A stretch of 64,000 nucleotides of DNA from RUG13409 sp045546135 (GTDB lineage Bacteria; Bacillota; Clostridia; Peptostreptococcales; Anaerovoracaceae): assembly GCA_045546135.1 (NCBI GenBank), contig JAZQCD010000030.1, forward strand, positions 23,187-87,186. Reading direction: 5' to 3'. Position numbers and translations under genes: made by a program. Shown here in pieces: positions 34,779-43,941 of this stretch; position 1 is the stretch's first letter, and each line of letters starts with the position of its first letter. Under the pieces are notes generated by a model. It worked only from the letters and a program-made list of their open reading frames with translations, was not told the origin of the DNA and searched no databases.

Positions 34779-35276
34779 ATGTATCAGTCACTGGTTAGTT
34801 TTGATTATTGGACTCTGATAGCTCAGCTTTGCAACTTCGGCATTCAGCTGTTCCTTTTCAAGCGCTTTCTCTTCGAACCTGTAAGAAAGATACTTGAAAA
34901 GCGCCAGCAGGAGGTCGATATAGTATTTGCTGATGCCGAGCAGGCCAACATCGCTGCTCAGGAAGCCAAGGAAAGCTATGAAAGCCATCTGGCCAATGCC
35001 CGCGTAGAAGCTGAAGAGATCACAGCAAAAGCTGTTGCCAATGCAAAGCTTCAGAGCGAGCAGATCCTTTCTTTGGCAAAGGAAGAGAGCGATAAGTTAA
35101 GAGCAAAGACTACAGCCGACATAGAGCTTGAACGCCAGCGCGCCATGAGCGAAGCAAAGGGCGAGATCTCCAAGATGGCAGTAGAGATCGCATCGAAGCT
35201 TGTAGAAAAAGAGATCGACGAGAATGCTCATGCAGCTCTTATCGATAAGTTTATTGACGAGATTGGTGAAAACTGA
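34779..35276 (+). CDS. atpF: F-type ATP synthase subunit b
   Basis: 165 residues. One N-terminal transmembrane helix (LIAQLCNFGIQLFLFKRFLF) is followed by a long charged coiled coil (KILEKRQQEVDIVFADAEQ onward) that forms the peripheral stalk. AAAGGAGACG precedes the start. The stop overlaps the atpH start by one base. Confidence 0.94.
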   Translation: MYQSLVSFDYWTLIAQLCNFGIQLFLFKRFLFEPVRKILEKRQQEVDIVFADAEQANIAAQEAKESYESHLANARVEAEEITAKAVANAKLQSEQILSLAKEESDKLRAKTTADIELERQRAMSEAKGEISKMAVEIASKLVEKEIDENAHAALIDKFIDEIGEN

Positions 35277-35806
35277 TGACCAAGTATGCTTTAGTATATG
35301 CAGGCGCCTTGTACGATCTGGCATCTGATGAACACTTAGAGGATGTGATCTTAAAAGATCTGTCCGCTGTATGTTCATGCATCAGAGAAATGCCCGAGTA
35401 CCGCAAGATGCTCATGACGCCGGCCATACCAAAAGAGGAGCGCAAAGCCCTTCTTAAGGAAGCCTGGCAGGAGAATCTGCATCAGTACACCCTTAATTTC
35501 CTATGCATGCTTTGCGACGGTGATTCCATATCGGAACTTCTCAATTGCGAAGAAGAATTCAGGAATCGCTACAACAAAGACAAGGGCATAGTGGAAGTCT
35601 TTGTCACCAGCGCAGTCGCACTGACAGGTGAACAAAGGACAAGGCTCAAAGCAGCGATCGAAAAAAAGATAAGCAAGACAGCTATCATAAAGGAGAAGGT
35701 AGATCCTTCGGTCATAGGAGGTATAAGGCTGCAGGCCCAGGGCGTGCAGTATGACGATACCGTCGCATATCATCTGGACAGCCTTTCCAAGCTGTTATCC
35801 AATTAA
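35276..35806 (+). CDS. atpH: F-type ATP synthase subunit delta
   Basis: 176 residues. N-terminal helical bundle (YAGALYDLASDEHLEDVI) and C-terminal VIGGIRLQAQGVQYDDTV are typical of delta, which holds the top of F1 to the b stalk. It starts at the last base of the atpF stop (TGATG), so it is translationally coupled. Confidence 0.93.
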   Translation: MTKYALVYAGALYDLASDEHLEDVILKDLSAVCSCIREMPEYRKMLMTPAIPKEERKALLKEAWQENLHQYTLNFLCMLCDGDSISELLNCEEEFRNRYNKDKGIVEVFVTSAVALTGEQRTRLKAAIEKKISKTAIIKEKVDPSVIGGIRLQAQGVQYDDTVAYHLDSLSKLLSN

Positions 35807-35830
35807 CAAATATTTAAGGTTGGTGAATCA

Positions 35831-37348
35831 ATGGAATTAAGACCCGAAGAAATTTCAAAGATTATCCGCTCACAGATCAAGAATTACGACGTTAAGATAA
35901 ACCAGTCCGAGACAGGTGTAGTAGTGCTTGTCGGAGACGGTATAGCCCGTGCAGCAGGACTTGAAAACTGCATGGTAAACGAGCTGCTCGAATTCCCCAC
36001 AGGGGTATATGGAATGGCTCAGAATCTTGAAGAAAACTCCGTTTCCATCGTCATGCTCGGACCTGACGACGGGATCAAAGAGGGCGATACGGTAAAGCGT
36101 ACAGGCAGAGTCGTATCCGTTCCCGTAGGAGAGAAACTTCTTGGACGTGTTGTAAACGCACTTGGACAGCCCATAGACGAGCAAGGACCGATAGATGCAG
36201 CTGAATATGCTCCCATCGAAAGTCCGGCTCCCGGCATCCTCGTAAGAAAGAGCGTAGATACGCCTCTTCAGACAGGTATCAAAGCTATAGACGCCATGAT
36301 ACCCATCGGCAGAGGACAAAGAGAACTCATCTTTGGCGACCGTCAGACAGGAAAGACGACCATCGCCATAGACACAATAATAAACCAGAAAGGCAAGGAC
36401 GTTATCTGCATCTATGTAGCCATAGGTCAGAAACAGTCCACAGTTGCTCAGATAGTAGGAAGTTTGCAGGATGCAGGCGCTATGGACTACACCATCGTAG
36501 TTTCAGCTACAGCATCAGAACCTGCTCCGCTTCTTTACATCGCACCATATTCAGGTTGCACCATGGGCGAATACTTCATGCATCAGGGAAAGGACGTCCT
36601 CGTAATATACGACGATCTTTCAAAGCATGCTGTTGCTTACCGTGCGCTGTCCCTTCTTGTCAGAAGACCTCCGGGGCGTGAAGCATACCCCGGCGATGTT
36701 TTCTATCTCCATTCAAGACTTCTTGAAAGAGCTGCAAGAATGGATCCGGAATACGGCGGTGGATCCCTCACTGCTCTTCCTATCATAGAGACTCAGGCAG
36801 GAGACGTATCCGCATATATCCCGACCAACGTCATATCCATTACAGACGGACAGATATTCCTCGAAACAGAAATGTTCCACTCGGGTATCATGCCCGCTAT
36901 CAACCCCGGTATCTCCGTATCCCGTGTAGGAGGAGATGCTCAGATCAAGGCTATGAAGAAGGTCGCAGGATCACTTAAGCTTCTCTATTCACAGTATATA
37001 GAGCTCAAGAGCTTCGCTCAGTTCGGTTCAGACCTTGACAAGGATACAAAGGATAGACTCGATCAGGGCGAAAGGATCGTTGAGGTCTTAAAGCAGGGCA
37101 AGAGCGAGCCTCTTGACGTTGCGCATCAGGTCGCCATACTTTACGCAGTAACCGGCGGTTTCCTTGCAAATATACCTGTAAACAAGGTACACGATTTTGA
37201 AGTCAAGCTCTATCCATGGCTCGACGCAAATCACCCGCAGGTCCTCGAAAACATCAGGACTACAGGAAAACTCTCAGATGATGACGACGAAGAATTAAGA
37301 CAGGCTTTAACAGAGAGAGTAGAAGACTATTTAGCTACATTAGGATAG
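35831..37348 (+). CDS. atpA: F-type ATP synthase subunit alpha
   Basis: 505 residues. Walker A GDRQTGKTT, the regulatory-site signature PAINPGISVSRVGG and the nucleotide-binding core are intact. It forms the alpha3-beta3 hexamer of F1. GGTTGGTGA is a weak ribosome binding site. Length equals the family norm. Confidence 0.96.
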   Translation: MELRPEEISKIIRSQIKNYDVKINQSETGVVVLVGDGIARAAGLENCMVNELLEFPTGVYGMAQNLEENSVSIVMLGPDDGIKEGDTVKRTGRVVSVPVGEKLLGRVVNALGQPIDEQGPIDAAEYAPIESPAPGILVRKSVDTPLQTGIKAIDAMIPIGRGQRELIFGDRQTGKTTIAIDTIINQKGKDVICIYVAIGQKQSTVAQIVGSLQDAGAMDYTIVVSATASEPAPLLYIAPYSGCTMGEYFMHQGKDVLVIYDDLSKHAVAYRALSLLVRRPPGREAYPGDVFYLHSRLLERAARMDPEYGGGSLTALPIIETQAGDVSAYIPTNVISITDGQIFLETEMFHSGIMPAINPGISVSRVGGDAQIKAMKKVAGSLKLLYSQYIELKSFAQFGSDLDKDTKDRLDQGERIVEVLKQGKSEPLDVAHQVAILYAVTGGFLANIPVNKVHDFEVKLYPWLDANHPQVLENIRTTGKLSDDDDEELRQALTERVEDYLATLG

Positions 37349-37358
37349 GAGACTGGAA

Positions 37359-38204
37359 ATGGCCGGTTTATCTACCAAGGCAATTAAAAACAGAATAAAG
37401 AGCATGAGTTCCACCCGCCAGATAACCAAGGCGATGGAACTGGTAGCCACGAGCAAACTAAGAGGCGCTCAGGCAAAGGCAGTGGCCATAAAGGAGTACT
37501 TCACTACCTTCTATGATACTATGCAGGACATTGCTGCATCTACGGCAAACTTTGAATCGAAGTTCGTCCGTCCCACAGAAGGAAAGAAGCCTCTTTACAT
37601 AGTCATAGCCGGCGACAGAGGGCTTGCAGGCGGTTACAACAGCAACGTGTTCAGGGCCACCATAGGCATACCTCCGGAAGCCAGGGTGCTGCCCATAGGA
37701 AAAAGGAGTGTAGACCACTTTAAAAAGCGTAGCTTTGATGTTGTCACCGAGGACTATTTAGTAGCAGCGGATCTGACCATAGATGATTGCTATTCAATAG
37801 CAGACCTTGCATCAGAAGGCTTTATGAAGGGACAGTATGACAGTGTGTATATCATCTATACAAACTTCATAAACCTTCTCACGCAGACTCCTGAAGTCCT
37901 TCAGCTCCTGCCCCTTTCAATGGAGGTAGGAGAAGGTCCAAAGTCTGAGAAGATACTCTATGAGCCGGGTGCAGAGACTGTGTTCAACCGCATCGTTCCC
38001 GAGTACCTCGGAGGCCTCATTTACGGTGCTCTTTCCAAGTCCATAGCATCCGAGCAGGCCGCAAGGCGCCAGGCTATGAACTCCGCTACCAAGAATGCTG
38101 ATGAGATAATTGCAAAACTTGACCTTCAGTACAACCGTGCTCGCCAAGGCGCCATCACTCAGGAGATAACTGAGATAGTCGCCGGCAGCAATGCACAATC
38201 CTGA
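37359..38204 (+). CDS. atpG: F-type ATP synthase subunit gamma
   Basis: 281 residues. The N-terminal helix (IKNRIKSMSSTRQITKAMELVATSKL) and C-terminal helix (AMNSATKNADEIIAKLDLQYNRARQGAITQEITEI) are the conserved coiled-coil rotor shaft. It rotates inside the alpha-beta hexamer. Confidence 0.95.
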   Translation: MAGLSTKAIKNRIKSMSSTRQITKAMELVATSKLRGAQAKAVAIKEYFTTFYDTMQDIAASTANFESKFVRPTEGKKPLYIVIAGDRGLAGGYNSNVFRATIGIPPEARVLPIGKRSVDHFKKRSFDVVTEDYLVAADLTIDDCYSIADLASEGFMKGQYDSVYIIYTNFINLLTQTPEVLQLLPLSMEVGEGPKSEKILYEPGAETVFNRIVPEYLGGLIYGALSKSIASEQAARRQAMNSATKNADEIIAKLDLQYNRARQGAITQEITEIVAGSNAQS

Positions 38205-38222
38205 TTTGAAAGGAGAGATCCC

Positions 38223-39614
38223 TTGAGTACAAAGAATATAGGTACGGTAGTCCAGGTGGTCGGTCCGGTACTCGATATCCGTTTTTCGGAGGAGAACCTT
38301 CCCGATCTTCTGAACGCCATAGAAATCGATAATAACGGCACTAAGCTTACAGCCGAAGTCGCTCAGCACATAGGCGGAGGCATAGTACGCTGCATATCCA
38401 TGAACGCGACCGACGGTCTTGTTCGCGGTATCGAGGCCGTAGATACAGGCGGGCCCATAACAGTGCCTGTCGGAGATGAGTGCCTCGGAAGGATGTTCAA
38501 CCTTCTTGGCGATCCCATCGATGCAAAGGAGCCTCCAAAGGATGCTCCGAGGCTTCCTATCCACAGACAGCCACCCACTTATGCAGACCAGCAGACATCA
38601 TCCGAGATACTTGAGACAGGTATCAAGGTCATTGACCTTATCTGCCCCTATGCAAAGGGTGGTAAGATAGGTCTGTTCGGAGGAGCCGGAGTAGGAAAGA
38701 CAGTTCTTATGCAGGAGCCCATCTACAACATAGCAACAGAGCATAACGGATATTCCGTATTTACAGGCGTAGGAGAGCGTTCAAGAGAAGGAAATGACCT
38801 TTACAACGAAATGAAGGAATCAGGAGTTCTTTCAAAGACAGCTCTTGTCTACGGACAGATGAACGAACCGCCCGGGGCAAGAATGAGAGTAGGTCTTTCA
38901 GGACTTACCATGGCAGAGTACTTCCGTGATCAGCAGCACCAGGATGTTCTTCTCTTCATCGACAATATATTCAGGTTCACACAGGCGGGTTCCGAAGTAT
39001 CAGCGCTTCTTGGACGTATGCCTTCAGCTGTAGGATATCAGCCTACACTTGCAACAGAAATGGGTGCTCTTCAGGAGAGGATCACATCCACAAAGGAAGG
39101 ATCCATCACTTCTGTTCAGGCTGTTTACGTACCTGCAGACGACCTTACAGACCCTGCGCCGGCTACCACATTCGCTCACCTCGATGCTACTACAGTTCTC
39201 GACAGAGGCATAGCATCCCTTGGTATATATCCTGCAGTAGATCCTCTTAACTCTACATCAAGGATACTTACTCCGGACGTAGTAGGTCAGGAGCACTACG
39301 ATGTAGCTCAGGCTGTTATAGGAATCCTTCAAAGATACAATGAACTTCAGGACATCATCGCCATCATGGGTATGGACGAACTCTCTGACGAGGACAAGAT
39401 GCTCGTAAACAGAGCAAGGAAGGTACAAAGATATCTTTCTCAGCCGTTCCATGTAGCTGAGCAGTTCACAGGATATGTGGGCAAGTACGTTCCTGTAAAG
39501 GAAACTGTACGCGGATTCAAAGAGATCATAGAAGGTAAGCACGACGACATCCCTGAATCTGCATTCCTCTATGCAGGTACTATAGACGATGTAGTCGCAA
39601 AGGCAAAAGGCTAA
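38223..39614 (+). CDS. atpD: F-type ATP synthase subunit beta
   Basis: 463 residues from a TTG start with AAAGGAGAG upstream. Walker A GGAGVGKT, the catalytic Glu region GERSREG, and the ATP-synthase signature PAVDPLNSTS are present. It holds the catalytic sites of F1. The family length is matched. Confidence 0.96.
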   Translation: MSTKNIGTVVQVVGPVLDIRFSEENLPDLLNAIEIDNNGTKLTAEVAQHIGGGIVRCISMNATDGLVRGIEAVDTGGPITVPVGDECLGRMFNLLGDPIDAKEPPKDAPRLPIHRQPPTYADQQTSSEILETGIKVIDLICPYAKGGKIGLFGGAGVGKTVLMQEPIYNIATEHNGYSVFTGVGERSREGNDLYNEMKESGVLSKTALVYGQMNEPPGARMRVGLSGLTMAEYFRDQQHQDVLLFIDNIFRFTQAGSEVSALLGRMPSAVGYQPTLATEMGALQERITSTKEGSITSVQAVYVPADDLTDPAPATTFAHLDATTVLDRGIASLGIYPAVDPLNSTSRILTPDVVGQEHYDVAQAVIGILQRYNELQDIIAIMGMDELSDEDKMLVNRARKVQRYLSQPFHVAEQFTGYVGKYVPVKETVRGFKEIIEGKHDDIPESAFLYAGTIDDVVAKAKG

Positions 39615-39618
39615 GCAT

Positions 39619-40029
39619 ATGAACACATTTCATCTCACAATTGTAACACCCAGCGGCTGCAAATATGAGGGCGAAGTGGAGAGCGTCAGCGTTCCTGCAT
39701 CAGAAGGTGCTGTACAGATCCTCGCTCATCATGTAAACTATGTAACGACCCTTGGAATGGGACCTGCGTCCATCGGGCTGGAATCAGGTCACAAGAAAGC
39801 TGCCTGCATAGGCGGTATGTTTTCCATGACTGACAACAAGGCCAGGGTCATTGCCACCGCCTTCGAATGGGTGGAAGATATAGATGTGGAGAGAGCAAAG
39901 GCTGCTTTGGCAAGAGCCGAAGAAAAACTGGCGAAAGCGGATATATCGCCGGAGGACAAGGCTTTGGCAACGGCTGCTAAGCAAAGGGCTCTCGTAAGGC
40001 TCAGCTGCGCCAATGAAAAAAGAAACTAA
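39619..40029 (+). CDS. atpC: F-type ATP synthase subunit epsilon
   Basis: 136 residues. A beta-sandwich N-terminal domain (LTIVTPSGCKYEGEVESVSVPASEGAVQILAHH) precedes a helical hairpin (DIDVERAKAALARAEEKLAK). It links gamma to the c-ring and regulates ATP hydrolysis. Its 3' end overlaps the following transglycosylase gene by 17 bases. Confidence 0.94.
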   Translation: MNTFHLTIVTPSGCKYEGEVESVSVPASEGAVQILAHHVNYVTTLGMGPASIGLESGHKKAACIGGMFSMTDNKARVIATAFEWVEDIDVERAKAALARAEEKLAKADISPEDKALATAAKQRALVRLSCANEKRN

Positions 40030-41209
40030 AAAGATCCTTAGTAATTTAATAATCGTTTTGATAATCTGCAGTGCGGTATATTATATCGCACTGCATGTTC
40101 ATATTGGGAATACAGATACACCGCCTCAAGAAGGAGGTACTGAAACAGAAGACGTTGTCCCGCAGCCACAGCCGGAACCCTTCGTAGAACCAAAACCTGA
40201 TGAGAATTATTCATCGGTCGGTTTCAATTTGGGGACCTTTATGTGCAAGGACATTTATATAAACGGATATCATATCAATAACTGGCAAATTTACGAGCCC
40301 TTCGTCATGGTGGAAGGAAAGATCTTTGTGCCCATGACGGAACCTATTCTAAAAGCCCTTGGCCTTAAGATAAACTTTGATGATGAAAGGCACTGGGTCA
40401 AATTCTCGAAAAGTCCTGAAGGGCCTTCTCTTGCAGGTGTATATGAAGGAAATTGCGCTTGCAACTTAAGGTATTCAGAGCTTTACTGGGGTCACAGCTA
40501 TACCTTTGATGAAAAGGAAGCTCCCATGCATTCTGCTGCAACTACCAAGGAAGATGATGGAGTAAAGAGGACTCTTTATCTTTCTTTGGATGCTTTAAAG
40601 GACTACAGCAGCATAGATTTCAGCTGGTATTATCATCAGGTCGGCGGTCTATACATATCTACACTTGCAGGGACCTTGGCAAAGGACTTTTATTGCGATG
40701 GCAATACTCAGTACATAGAGGGCAGAGCAAGGTACATGATGAGCGTAAATCCAAACCTTTCCTATGAGACAGCCCTCTATTACGAGTACCTCTTTAGGCA
40801 TGAGGCTTCGGTATATACCTATTGCGAAGAGGACATGCTCATGGGCATTTGCCAGACAGAGAGCAGGTTCGATCACAGCGCAGTATCTGAGGTAGAAGCC
40901 ATAGGACTCATGCAGGTTATGCTCATATATGCTGAAGCTGACGGATATACTCTTGAGATGATAAGAGACCCTCACTACAATATACAAAGGGGAGCAAGCT
41001 GGCTCGAGATGTTCATAGAGTATTGCGACAACGATCCGCAACTTGGTCTTGCAGCATATTACCTAGGTCCCGGTAACCTCTATGACCAGATAAATACCTA
41101 CGGAACTTACGATTCTAACTATGCCGACGTGTGCAATCATAACAAATATATGTTACAATCATTTGCGGCTGGTTACAGCAATACATTTTTGGAATATACA
41201 GGTCAATGA
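40013..41209 (+). CDS. Membrane-anchored lytic transglycosylase (SLT) with stalk domain
   Basis: 398 residues. An N-terminal membrane anchor (LSNLIIVLIICSAVYYIAL) and a Pro/Glu-rich linker precede a copper-amine-oxidase-like module (FVMVEGKIFVPMTEPILKALGLK), then an SLT fold. The catalytic Glu is in GICQTESRFDHSA, followed by EAIGLMQVM and GLAAYYLGPGN. It should cleave peptidoglycan glycan strands outside the membrane. The overlap with atpC and with scpA (ATGA) makes it part of the same transcript, an unusual companion for an ATP synthase. Confidence 0.88.
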   Translation: MKKETKKILSNLIIVLIICSAVYYIALHVHIGNTDTPPQEGGTETEDVVPQPQPEPFVEPKPDENYSSVGFNLGTFMCKDIYINGYHINNWQIYEPFVMVEGKIFVPMTEPILKALGLKINFDDERHWVKFSKSPEGPSLAGVYEGNCACNLRYSELYWGHSYTFDEKEAPMHSAATTKEDDGVKRTLYLSLDALKDYSSIDFSWYYHQVGGLYISTLAGTLAKDFYCDGNTQYIEGRARYMMSVNPNLSYETALYYEYLFRHEASVYTYCEEDMLMGICQTESRFDHSAVSEVEAIGLMQVMLIYAEADGYTLEMIRDPHYNIQRGASWLEMFIEYCDNDPQLGLAAYYLGPGNLYDQINTYGTYDSNYADVCNHNKYMLQSFAAGYSNTFLEYTGQ

Positions 41210-41976
41210 ATTACAAAGTAAAGCTGGATGTTTTTGAAGGCCCATTCGATCTTCTCGTGTACCTTATCGAAAGATCGAAGATGAGCATCTACGACATCCG
41301 TATATCAGAGATCACAAATCAATATATAGAATACATAAAAGAAATGCAAAAGCTAGACATTGAGCTTGCGCAGGATTTTATGGTGCTCGCAGCTGAGCTC
41401 ATACAGATAAAGACCCGAATGCTCCTGCCTATAGAAAAGGCAAAGGACGGCGAAGAGATAGCAGAAGAAGATCCAAGAGCAGAGCTCGTTCAAAGGCTTG
41501 TTGAATACAAGCAGTTCAAGGAGATGGCAGCCTTCCTTCAGCAGCAGGAAGAAGTCGTATCCCACATTCATGAAAAACCTGCAGAAGATCTTGATGCCTA
41601 TATGGGCGAACCTGAAGAGATCATCAAAGGCAGCATGACTGAATTTGCTCAGGCCTTTATGCAGTTCATATTAAAGAAACAGCGCCTCGAAGAGATGCAC
41701 AAGATCTATGAGAGGATAGAAAGACAAAAGATGTCCATGGAGCATCGCATCACTCAGATAGCCGATGTCCTGAAAAAGAAAGAAAAGACCAGTTTCTCTG
41801 AACTCATAGAAGGAGATGAGACGAACTTCAACAAAGTCATAACCTTTATGTCCATATTAGAGCTTCTGAGAGACAAAGCTATAGAAGCTGAGCAAAAGAA
41901 AAGGTACGGAGACATAATCATAAGAAAAGTCGAAGGAAGCGAATCAGCTGCCATGCTTTCCGGTCCCTCGCTGTAG
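41206..41976 (+). CDS. scpA: Segregation and condensation protein A
   Basis: 256 residues. KLDVFEGPFDLLVYLIERSKMSIYDI is the conserved N-terminus of ScpA, the kleisin that bridges the SMC heads; the C-terminal winged helix ends near RKVEGS. Its start overlaps the transglycosylase stop. With ScpB and SMC it organises and segregates the chromosome. Confidence 0.94.
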   Translation: MNYKVKLDVFEGPFDLLVYLIERSKMSIYDIRISEITNQYIEYIKEMQKLDIELAQDFMVLAAELIQIKTRMLLPIEKAKDGEEIAEEDPRAELVQRLVEYKQFKEMAAFLQQQEEVVSHIHEKPAEDLDAYMGEPEEIIKGSMTEFAQAFMQFILKKQRLEEMHKIYERIERQKMSMEHRITQIADVLKKKEKTSFSELIEGDETNFNKVITFMSILELLRDKAIEAEQKKRYGDIIIRKVEGSESAAMLSGPSL

Positions 41977-42019
41977 CACTGAAGGATCAAAGCTTATTTA
42001 AGCAAAGGAACAAGACATA

Positions 42020-42607
42020 ATGACAAAAGAAAAAATAAAATCAGCACTTGAATCAATACTCTTCGTCTGGGGAGACCCTCTTGAAGCAAAGACTGCAGCA
42101 GAACTTTTCAATCTGCCTGTATCCGATATGATACACATCATGAGAGAACTCATGCAGGATTATGAAGACAGGGAAAGCGGCCTTAGGATAAGAGAGATGG
42201 ACAAGAGTTTCCAGCTCTGCACAGCAGCAGAAAACGATGACTATATACAGCTTCTTGTTACGCCTGCAAAGGAAAAAAGACTTTCGCAGCCGGCTCTTGA
42301 AACACTGGCTATAATTGCATACAAGCAGCCGGTAACAAAGGCTCAGATAGATTCCATCAGAGGAATAAGGTCCGACAGGGTCCTTGAAGGACTCATGTCA
42401 AAGGGACTTGTAAAGGAACTTGGCAGGAGCACGGCCATAGGCAGACCTTATCTTTACGGCACTACAAAGGAGTTCCTCAAACTTTTCGGCTTTGAAACTC
42501 TTGCTGACCTTCCTGAAATAGAGAATATCGATGATCTCATCATGGAAGAGGAGACTTGGGATGACATATCTCCCGATCAACTCACCCTTCCCATAGAGGA
42601 GCAGTAA
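42020..42607 (+). CDS. scpB: Segregation and condensation protein B
   Basis: 195 residues with two winged-helix domains. SALESILFVWGDPLEAK and LSQPALETLAIIAYKQPVTKAQIDSIRG are signature ScpB segments, and GRPYLYGTTKEFLKLFG closes the second domain. It dimerises and binds ScpA in the SMC complex. The gap to scpA is 43 bases. A terminator follows. Confidence 0.95.
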   Translation: MTKEKIKSALESILFVWGDPLEAKTAAELFNLPVSDMIHIMRELMQDYEDRESGLRIREMDKSFQLCTAAENDDYIQLLVTPAKEKRLSQPALETLAIIAYKQPVTKAQIDSIRGIRSDRVLEGLMSKGLVKELGRSTAIGRPYLYGTTKEFLKLFGFETLADLPEIENIDDLIMEEETWDDISPDQLTLPIEEQ

Positions 42608-42634
42608 GGTCATTAAGGACCTGTCCGCATATTC

Positions 42635-42660
42635 AAAGAGCCCAAAAAGGCTCTTTTTTT
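42635..42660 (+). terminator. Terminator after scpB
   Basis: Stem AAAGAGCC/GGCTCTTT followed by TTTT. Confidence 0.9.
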
Positions 42661-42698
42661 AAAAATAAAAAGAAGGCTTCTGATATGAGAAACCTTCT
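42661..42698 (-). terminator. Terminator of the CsoR-like gene
   Basis: On the minus strand AGAAGGTTTCT/AGAAGCCTTCT hairpin followed by TTTTTATTTTT. It faces the scpB terminator. Confidence 0.75.
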
Positions 42699-42724
42699 GT
42701 TTTATCTTTGTAAAGATATTATTG

Positions 42725-42976
42725 TTATTTGCAGTATTTCTCCATAGCTTTAAGAAGTGACCTTACCTGCTCCTGGTCATCATGGGCAAGGCTCTCATCT
42801 ACCTGGTCTTCTATCATCATTATGCCTGTTGAGTTTATTGCAGATTTAACTGCCGAAAGCTGCACCAAAACATCGGACGGATCTCTGTCATCTTCCACCA
42901 TCCTCTTTACGAATTCCATATGTCCTATGGCTCTTGCAAGTCTGTTTAAAACTGCCTTTTTTTCTTTATCATTCAT
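42725..42976 (-). CDS. CsoR/RcnR/FrmR-fold repressor lacking the metal-ligand residues
   Basis: 83 residues from the ATG at 42976, nine bases after AAAGGGGG; an ATG three codons earlier overlaps the ribosome binding site. The DUF156 fold is clear (LNRLARAIGHMEFVKRMVEDDRD, DVLVQLSAVKSAINS, MIEDQVDESL). In CsoR, RcnR and FrmR the ligands are a Cys before DVLxQ and a His-xxx-Cys in the next helix. Here those positions read Pro33, Gln58 and Ser62, so ordinary copper, nickel or formaldehyde sensing by these residues is unlikely. It lies head to head with the nickel-related small genes and may regulate them. Confidence 0.88.
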   Translation of the reverse strand: MNDKEKKAVLNRLARAIGHMEFVKRMVEDDRDPSDVLVQLSAVKSAINSTGIMMIEDQVDESLAHDDQEQVRSLLKAMEKYCK

Positions 42977-43028
42977 TAGGTCCATCCCCCTTTAAGTACT
43001 GCTATTTTATCATGATACTCATAAGAAA

Positions 43029-43052
43029 AAAACCCCGTAGGGGGTTTACCCT
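43029..43052. terminator. Hairpin between the CsoR-like gene and the CooT group
   Basis: AAACCCC-GTA-GGGGTTT stem with A's on the left and CCTTTTTATT to the right. It works as a terminator in either direction and insulates the divergent genes. Confidence 0.65.
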
Positions 43053-43153
43053 TTTTATTATGCATGCTAAAATCACAAAGGTAGATGTATGACTTTTGAT
43101 GTAGAATAATAAAGATCAAAGATCTGTATATATGAAAAAGTAAGGAGAATATT

Positions 43154-43411
43154 ATGCACGATTTTGCAGGACATGAACATGAACATATGCACGAAGCTAT
43201 AACGGCATTCGACAGCAAGGAACAGGCAATAGCTCTTGTTACATATATGCTTGAGCACAACAAGGCTCACACCGAAGAGCTCCACGAGATATGCCACAAG
43301 CTCGAGGCATCGGAAGAAAAGGAAGCTGCATTCCTTGTAGATGATGCAGTTGATCATTTCAGAGAGGGCGATGCCCTTCTTCAGGCAGCTCTTGACGCAT
43401 TGAAGAAATAA
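43154..43411 (+). CDS. Small His-rich helical protein of the ACS region
   Basis: 85 residues. The N-terminus HDFAGHEHEHMHEA carries five His of the protein's nine or so within a dozen residues, a likely metal site, followed by two amphipathic helices (QAIALVTYMLEHNKAHTEELHEICHKLEA and DDAVDHFREGDALLQAALDAL). I do not know a named family. It precedes the CooT gene by 17 bases with AAGGAG at its start, so metal handling (nickel?) for acetyl-CoA synthase is a reasonable inference. Confidence 0.75.
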   Translation: MHDFAGHEHEHMHEAITAFDSKEQAIALVTYMLEHNKAHTEELHEICHKLEASEEKEAAFLVDDAVDHFREGDALLQAALDALKK

Positions 43412-43428
43412 AGAAGGAGGAAAGGACT

Positions 43429-43617
43429 ATGTGTCTTTCAACAGCATACAGACTTGTTCCGGACGGCGAGAACGAGAAGATCTGCGAATACATAAGCGAG
43501 ATCAAAGTAGAGGACGGCAAGGTCATCATGACCGATATTTTAGGTAAAGAGATAGAAGTCCCAGGAACGATCAAATCCATGGACTTTGTAGGCAGCAAGC
43601 TGCTCATAGGTGCATGA
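43429..43617 (+). CDS. cooT: CooT-family nickel-binding protein
   Basis: 62 residues. The start MCLSTAYRL has the Cys2 that binds nickel in CooT of the CO-dehydrogenase maturation system, and the small beta-barrel pattern (ISEIKVEDGKVIMTDILGKEIEVPGTIKSMDFVGSKLLI) agrees in length and order. It probably delivers nickel to CO dehydrogenase or acetyl-CoA synthase. The following gene overlaps its end by eight bases. Confidence 0.8.
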   Translation: MCLSTAYRLVPDGENEKICEYISEIKVEDGKVIMTDILGKEIEVPGTIKSMDFVGSKLLIGA

Positions 43618-43846
43618 TATGCATTACGAGATGATAAGAGAGATATTCAACGAGTGCTCAAACAATCAGATGAGAGACGTATTCGTTGAAGAGATAGAGA
43701 CCTCCTCTCCCAGGAAATATCTTGAAGAATATCTTGCAGGCAAGGAAGTAAAGATCGAAGAAACAGTCATGCCAAACGGCGACCTTATCTACGACGTTGA
43801 CATAGCAGGTCTTCGCCAGCGCTTTGGCTTTACTCCTTTAGATTAA
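43610..43846 (+). CDS. Hypothetical small acidic protein downstream of CooT
   Basis: 78 residues, no family recognised. The N-terminus MHDMHYEMIREIFNEC is amphipathic with two His, and the rest is acidic with a Cys-free C-terminus (ISSP-type turn, IAGLRQRFGF). It overlaps cooT, so it is surely cotranslated and probably belongs to the same metal or acetyl-CoA synthase system. A terminator follows. Confidence 0.65.
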   Translation: MHDMHYEMIREIFNECSNNQMRDVFVEEIETSSPRKYLEEYLAGKEVKIEETVMPNGDLIYDVDIAGLRQRFGFTPLD

Positions 43847-43881
43847 GTCACAAAATTGCTGCTTTTTTATCGCAAGTGGAT

Positions 43882-43908
43882 GGGGACCGGGAAGCGGTCC
43901 TCATTTTT
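43882..43908 (+). terminator. Terminator after the CooT group
   Basis: GGGGACCG/CGGTCCTC stem followed by ATTTTT. The segment AGCGGTCCTCATTTT recurs in the acsB terminator at 49673. Confidence 0.8.
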
Positions 43909-43941
43909 ATTGTATCTTACAATGAAAAGGTAATAAAACTG

